A stretch of 8,079 nucleotides of DNA from Methanimicrococcus sp. (lineage in GTDB: Archaea > Halobacteriota > Methanosarcinia > Methanosarcinales > Methanosarcinaceae): the NCBI GenBank assembly GCA_009776675.1, contig WRNK01000049.1:1-8079 (forward strand), read 5' to 3'. Position 1 is the stretch's first letter. Each line of letters starts with the position of its first letter. The notes beneath the pieces are model-generated. The model searched no databases. It was given only the letters and a program-made list of their open reading frames with translations, and was not told where the DNA came from. Positions 6,478 through 8,079 of the stretch are shown here, piece by piece. The translations under genes were made by a program, and so were the position numbers.

Positions 6478-6518
6478 TAAAAACAAAACGCCGACCATTG
6501 TTTAAACTCCGGGTCGGC
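6478..6518 (-). terminator. Terminator between antitoxin RNA repeats and toxin gene
   Basis: Read on the minus strand, GCCGACC (6518-6512) pairs with GGTCGGC (6496-6490) around a 15-nt loop. GTTTTGTTTTTA (6489-6478) follows, just ahead of the toxin ribosome binding site. In known type III loci a leaky terminator at this exact place keeps antitoxin RNA in large excess over toxin mRNA. Confidence 0.8.
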
Positions 6519-6628
6519 AACGGAAATATTTGTACCTGATTCTTTATTTAGCCTCCGAACTTCAGTAAACGGAGAAAGATTTGGACCTGATTCTTTATTT
6601 AGCCTCTGAACTTCAGTAAACAGAGAAA
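6519..6628 (-). ncRNA. Type III antitoxin RNA, two 51-nt repeats plus a remnant
   Basis: Unit 1 runs 6628-6578 and unit 2 runs 6577-6527 on the minus strand; they agree at 47 of 51 positions. A truncated third unit (TTTCCGTT, 6526-6519) abuts the terminator. Each unit can form an H-type pseudoknot. Stem 1 pairs unit positions 4-8 with 21-25 (CTCTG/CAGAG in unit 1, CTCCG/CGGAG in unit 2). Stem 2 pairs the loop CTGA (13-16) with the downstream TCAG (39-42). Two of the four differences between units convert one U-A pair to C-G, so pairing is conserved by covariation. Single-stranded CAAAT segments separate the units and are candidate sites for cleavage by the cognate toxin. The mature RNA would bind and silence the toxin encoded just downstream. 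The true 5' end is probably upstream, near 6690. Confidence 0.85.
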
Positions 6629-6673
6629 GGCAATGCAACTTTAATTACACCTTTCAAACGATTGGCATAATTT

Positions 6674-6717
6674 TTGCAGTTGTACTGCAATGTAATTTAT
6701 TCCTTTAATCTATAAAA
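6674..6717 (-). promoter_or_regulatory. Candidate antitoxin/toxin promoter with palindrome at the start site
   Basis: On the minus strand a TTTTATAG box (6717-6710) with A-rich DNA upstream fits an archaeal BRE/TATA. Transcription would begin about 25 nt later, near 6690-6685. There lies the perfect inverted repeat TTGCAGT (6674-6680), spacer TGT, ACTGCAA (6684-6690). This may be an operator or a 5' hairpin of the antitoxin transcript. Confidence 0.45.
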
Positions 6718-6817
6718 TCTTTTACTTTTTTTTAAAAACCAAACATTTAAATACCAAACCAATCCCCCCCGACTAAATCCCAATCTTATCACCAACTTCT
6801 CCCTGACAGGAATTATT

Positions 6818-6835
6818 TTAAAAAATCAAAAAAGC
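6818..6835 (-). terminator. U-rich terminator of cfbA
   Basis: On the minus strand the cfbA stop codon is followed at once by GCTTTTTTGATTTTTTAAAA. Two runs of six T without a hairpin are typical of archaeal intrinsic termination. Confidence 0.6.
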
Positions 6836-7360
6836 TTATTCCTCCAATATGCGATTCATGATGATATCAACAATTTTGTCATCGGCGCCAAGTGGTTTTT
6901 TGTAAACGATTTCCACATCTGCCGGAATGTCAATTTTTTCAAAAGGTGTGTGATGATGATGGTGTCCGTGACCATTGTCATGGGTGTGTTTGCCGGAGGG
7001 TTTTATTATTTTGAGAATTTTATCCGAAAAACTTTGATTATGACCGTGATCATGTTGATGATCGTTGTTTTCACAGGTTCCTTCTTCATTCAAAAGACCA
7101 AGAATTTGCGGAATATCTCGGTTTGTATGTACTCCGGGCGCCAAGAAAACCGGCACGACAATAATTCTTTTTGAACCGTTATCAATGGCTTTTTGCAGTC
7201 CCTGTTGAATTGTCGGCTCATTAAATTCCATCAATCCAATTTCAATGTTTTCAAATTCGTTTCTGACTCTGATTTTGTCGGCAAGATCAACAAGAAGTTC
7301 TTTAGAATACGGCAATTTGCTGCCGTGACCAACCAATAATAATGTTTCTTTAACACTCAT
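6836..7360 (-). CDS. cfbA: Sirohydrochlorin cobalto/nickelochelatase (CbiXS/CfbA) with His-rich insertion
   Basis: This 174-residue small CbiX-type chelatase inserts Ni2+ or Co2+ into sirohydrochlorin, the first dedicated step towards coenzyme F430 in methanogens and an early step in anaerobic cobamide synthesis. The N-terminus 'LLLVGHGSKLPYSKELL' holds the catalytic His12, and 'VVPVFLAPGVHTNRDIPQIL' holds the second conserved His (78) with Asp82 nearby. Archaeal CbiXS proteins are usually about 120-145 residues. The extra length here is a segment at about 96-137 with HQHDHGH and HTHDNGHGHHHHH, well suited to bind Ni or Co for delivery or storage (inference). The ATG at 7360 has GAGG at 7-nt spacing. 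The neighbour upstream on the same strand is a CobN-like chelatase, but a terminator and a separate candidate promoter lie between them, so the two genes may be expressed independently. Confidence 0.93.
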   Translation of the reverse strand: MSVKETLLLVGHGSKLPYSKELLVDLADKIRVRNEFENIEIGLMEFNEPTIQQGLQKAIDNGSKRIIVVPVFLAPGVHTNRDIPQILGLLNEEGTCENNDHQHDHGHNQSFSDKILKIIKPSGKHTHDNGHGHHHHHTPFEKIDIPADVEIVYKKPLGADDKIVDIIMNRILEE

Positions 7361-7391
7361 TTTTTAGCCTCAAAAGGTATACAATTCTTCA

Positions 7392-7418
7392 TTTCCCATT
7401 CGGGAAAGGTATAATTAT
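7392..7418 (-). promoter_or_regulatory. Candidate cfbA promoter with palindrome
   Basis: On the minus strand ATAATTATACC (about 7418-7408) could be a TATA box. Directly after it lies the inverted repeat TTTCCC (7392-7397), loop ATTC, GGGAAA (7402-7407), between TATA and the expected start near 7388. AAAGGTATA (plus-strand reading) occurs twice, at 7373-7381 and 7405-7413, a second possible regulatory pattern. Confidence 0.35.
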
Positions 7419-7481
7419 TTCATCATTTGTTTTATCAAATTATAATGTGATTTTCTCTCTAATTTTATGTCCTCTCATATC

Positions 7482-7527
7482 AAAAAAGAAAAAAATAAAT
7501 TTCATGACTTCTGTTGAAATCATGAAA
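7482..7527 (-). terminator. Terminator hairpin after the cobN-like gene (repeated module, copy 2)
   Basis: On the minus strand a 12-pair stem (TTTCATGATTTC, loop AACA, GAAGTCATGAAA; 7527-7500, one G-U) is followed by TTTATTTTTTTCTTTTTTG. It lies about 20 nt after the cobN stop. Its core matches copy 1 at 5972-5996 in 24 of 25 bases. Confidence 0.75.
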
Positions 7528-7545
7528 TTTTGATTGAAGGTTTTT

Positions 7546-8079
7546 TTAAAGCCCCTTTCTGCGGGATCCGTAGAATACAGCGCCGACGACAAACACGACG
7601 ATCAAAATCGCGATAATACTCGCCGCCGAAAATGTCGGGTTTGACATAAAGCTTTGAAGTGAAGACGAAAGTCTTGTAGGTATCATTTCATAACCGGTAA
7701 CCGGTGTTCCCGGCTCGCTTCCATTAAGGCCGTATCCGCCGCCCTGCTCTCCGTCTTCGGAATTTTCACGGCTGTCGTCATTGTTTGAATCGCTTCCGGA
7801 GTCATCGCCTCTGTTGTTGCCGCCGATTGCTGCCAGACCAAATCCTCCCGAAGAAGAACCGGTACCGGATGTTATCGTATCCGTCGGCTTTTCACGTTCC
7901 GTTGCTTTTTCAACAGCTTCCCAGTACTGTTCTTCCTGTTCAGGCGTCAGTCCGAGAACTGCCATTTGCCCTTGCACAAACCGGTCAAACGCCGGATTTC
8001 CGCAAGTGTGGTGACAGCAGGCAACGCCTGATTCAATAACAGATTGAACATATTGCTGCAAAAGCTGTGTTGTCTGTTC
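7546..8079 (-). CDS. cobN: CobN-like cobaltochelatase subunit, C-terminal part, membrane-anchored
   Basis: The frame stays open to the right edge, so only the last 177 residues are seen; CobN-like proteins exceed 1,000 residues. The visible start 'QQYVQSVIESGVACCHHTCGNP' followed by 'VQGQM' is the conserved end of the CobN/BchH-type chelatase domain as found in archaeal CobN proteins. After about 60 residues comes a linker rich in Gly, Ser, Asn, Asp and Glu (about 75-125), then one membrane helix (about 149-169, 'IIAILIVVFVVGAVFY') and a basic cytoplasmic end (GSRRKGL). The chelatase body would therefore face outside, tethered to the membrane (inference from topology). The classical reaction is ATP-dependent cobalt insertion into hydrogenobyrinic acid diamide with CobS and CobT; the role of anchored archaeal forms is less clear and may concern Ni, Co or corrinoid handling. 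A TTG at 8061 is an internal Leu codon, not a start. Confidence 0.85.
   Translation of the reverse strand, partial: EQTTQLLQQYVQSVIESGVACCHHTCGNPAFDRFVQGQMAVLGLTPEQEEQYWEAVEKATEREKPTDTITSGTGSSSGGFGLAAIGGNNRGDDSGSDSNNDDSRENSEDGEQGGGYGLNGSEPGTPVTGYEMIPTRLSSSLQSFMSNPTFSAASIIAILIVVFVVGAVFYGSRRKGL

Larger units (their letters stand above)
6629..6835. other. Spacer between the antitoxin repeats and cfbA
   Basis: This AT-rich DNA has no credible coding sequence. It holds the candidate antitoxin promoter (6674-6717), a run of seven C near 6764-6770, and a poly-U terminator for cfbA at its right edge. Confidence 0.6.

Noticed and set aside
6467..6520. N-terminal extension of the toxin by 18 codons to a start at 6520
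   Set aside because: It translates through the terminator hairpin and U-tract, and the ATG at 6466 has a close GGGGG ribosome binding site and matches the family's usual N-terminus.
8059..8061. TTG at 8061 as the start of a small membrane protein
   Set aside because: The frame continues to the window edge and the residues after it are the conserved end of CobN.

Overview
The window looks like part of the chromosome of an AT-rich methanogenic archaeon, most likely a member of the Methanosarcinaceae and possibly a host-associated one. This rests on a CfbA-type sirohydrochlorin chelatase of the coenzyme F430 pathway, an AIR-synthase-related protein of a type I associate with methanogens, a membrane-anchored archaeal CobN-like protein, U-rich archaeal terminators and archaeal-style TATA boxes. 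The genus is inference.

Layout. (1) 1-669 (+) is the 3' part of a NitT/TauT-type ABC substrate-binding protein gene, ending in a hairpin/U-tract terminator. (2) 670-1484 has no convincing gene but is full of structure: a T/G-rich stretch, two diverged copies of a ~120-nt nested palindrome, two further strong hairpins and a 35-nt tandem repeat. (3) 4278-1485 (-) is a ferrous-iron uptake operon, feoA-feoB plus a small Cys-rich membrane protein, with a palindrome over the candidate feoA TATA box. (4) 4512-5936 (+), divergent from feo, encodes the AIR-synthase-related protein. (5) 6717-5996 (-) is a compact type III toxin-antitoxin locus: TATA box, two 51-nt RNA repeats able to form H-type pseudoknots, a hairpin/U-tract terminator, and a ToxN/CptN-like endoribonuclease toxin. 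(6) 7360-6836 (-) is cfbA with a His-rich insertion. (7) 8079-7546 (-) is the C-terminal end of a CobN-like chelatase with a low-complexity linker and a membrane anchor.

How the parts fit. Much of the window concerns transition metals: Fe(II) import by FeoAB and its small partner, metal insertion into sirohydrochlorin by CfbA, and a surface-anchored CobN-like protein. The toxin-antitoxin locus sits between the AIR-synthase-related gene and cfbA and looks like an accessory insertion. It is the most notable item, because type III systems are, to my knowledge, described mainly from bacteria. The two antitoxin repeats differ at only 4 of 51 positions, and two of those changes restore one base pair, which is direct evidence for a selected RNA structure.

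A second theme is low-complexity sequence inside otherwise conserved proteins: a Glu/Thr/Ala repeat in FeoB, a Gln/Ser segment in the AIR-synthase-related protein, His runs in CfbA, and a Gly/Ser/Asn/Asp linker in the CobN tail. The toxin gene and the cobN-like gene also end in near-identical 25-nt terminator hairpins.
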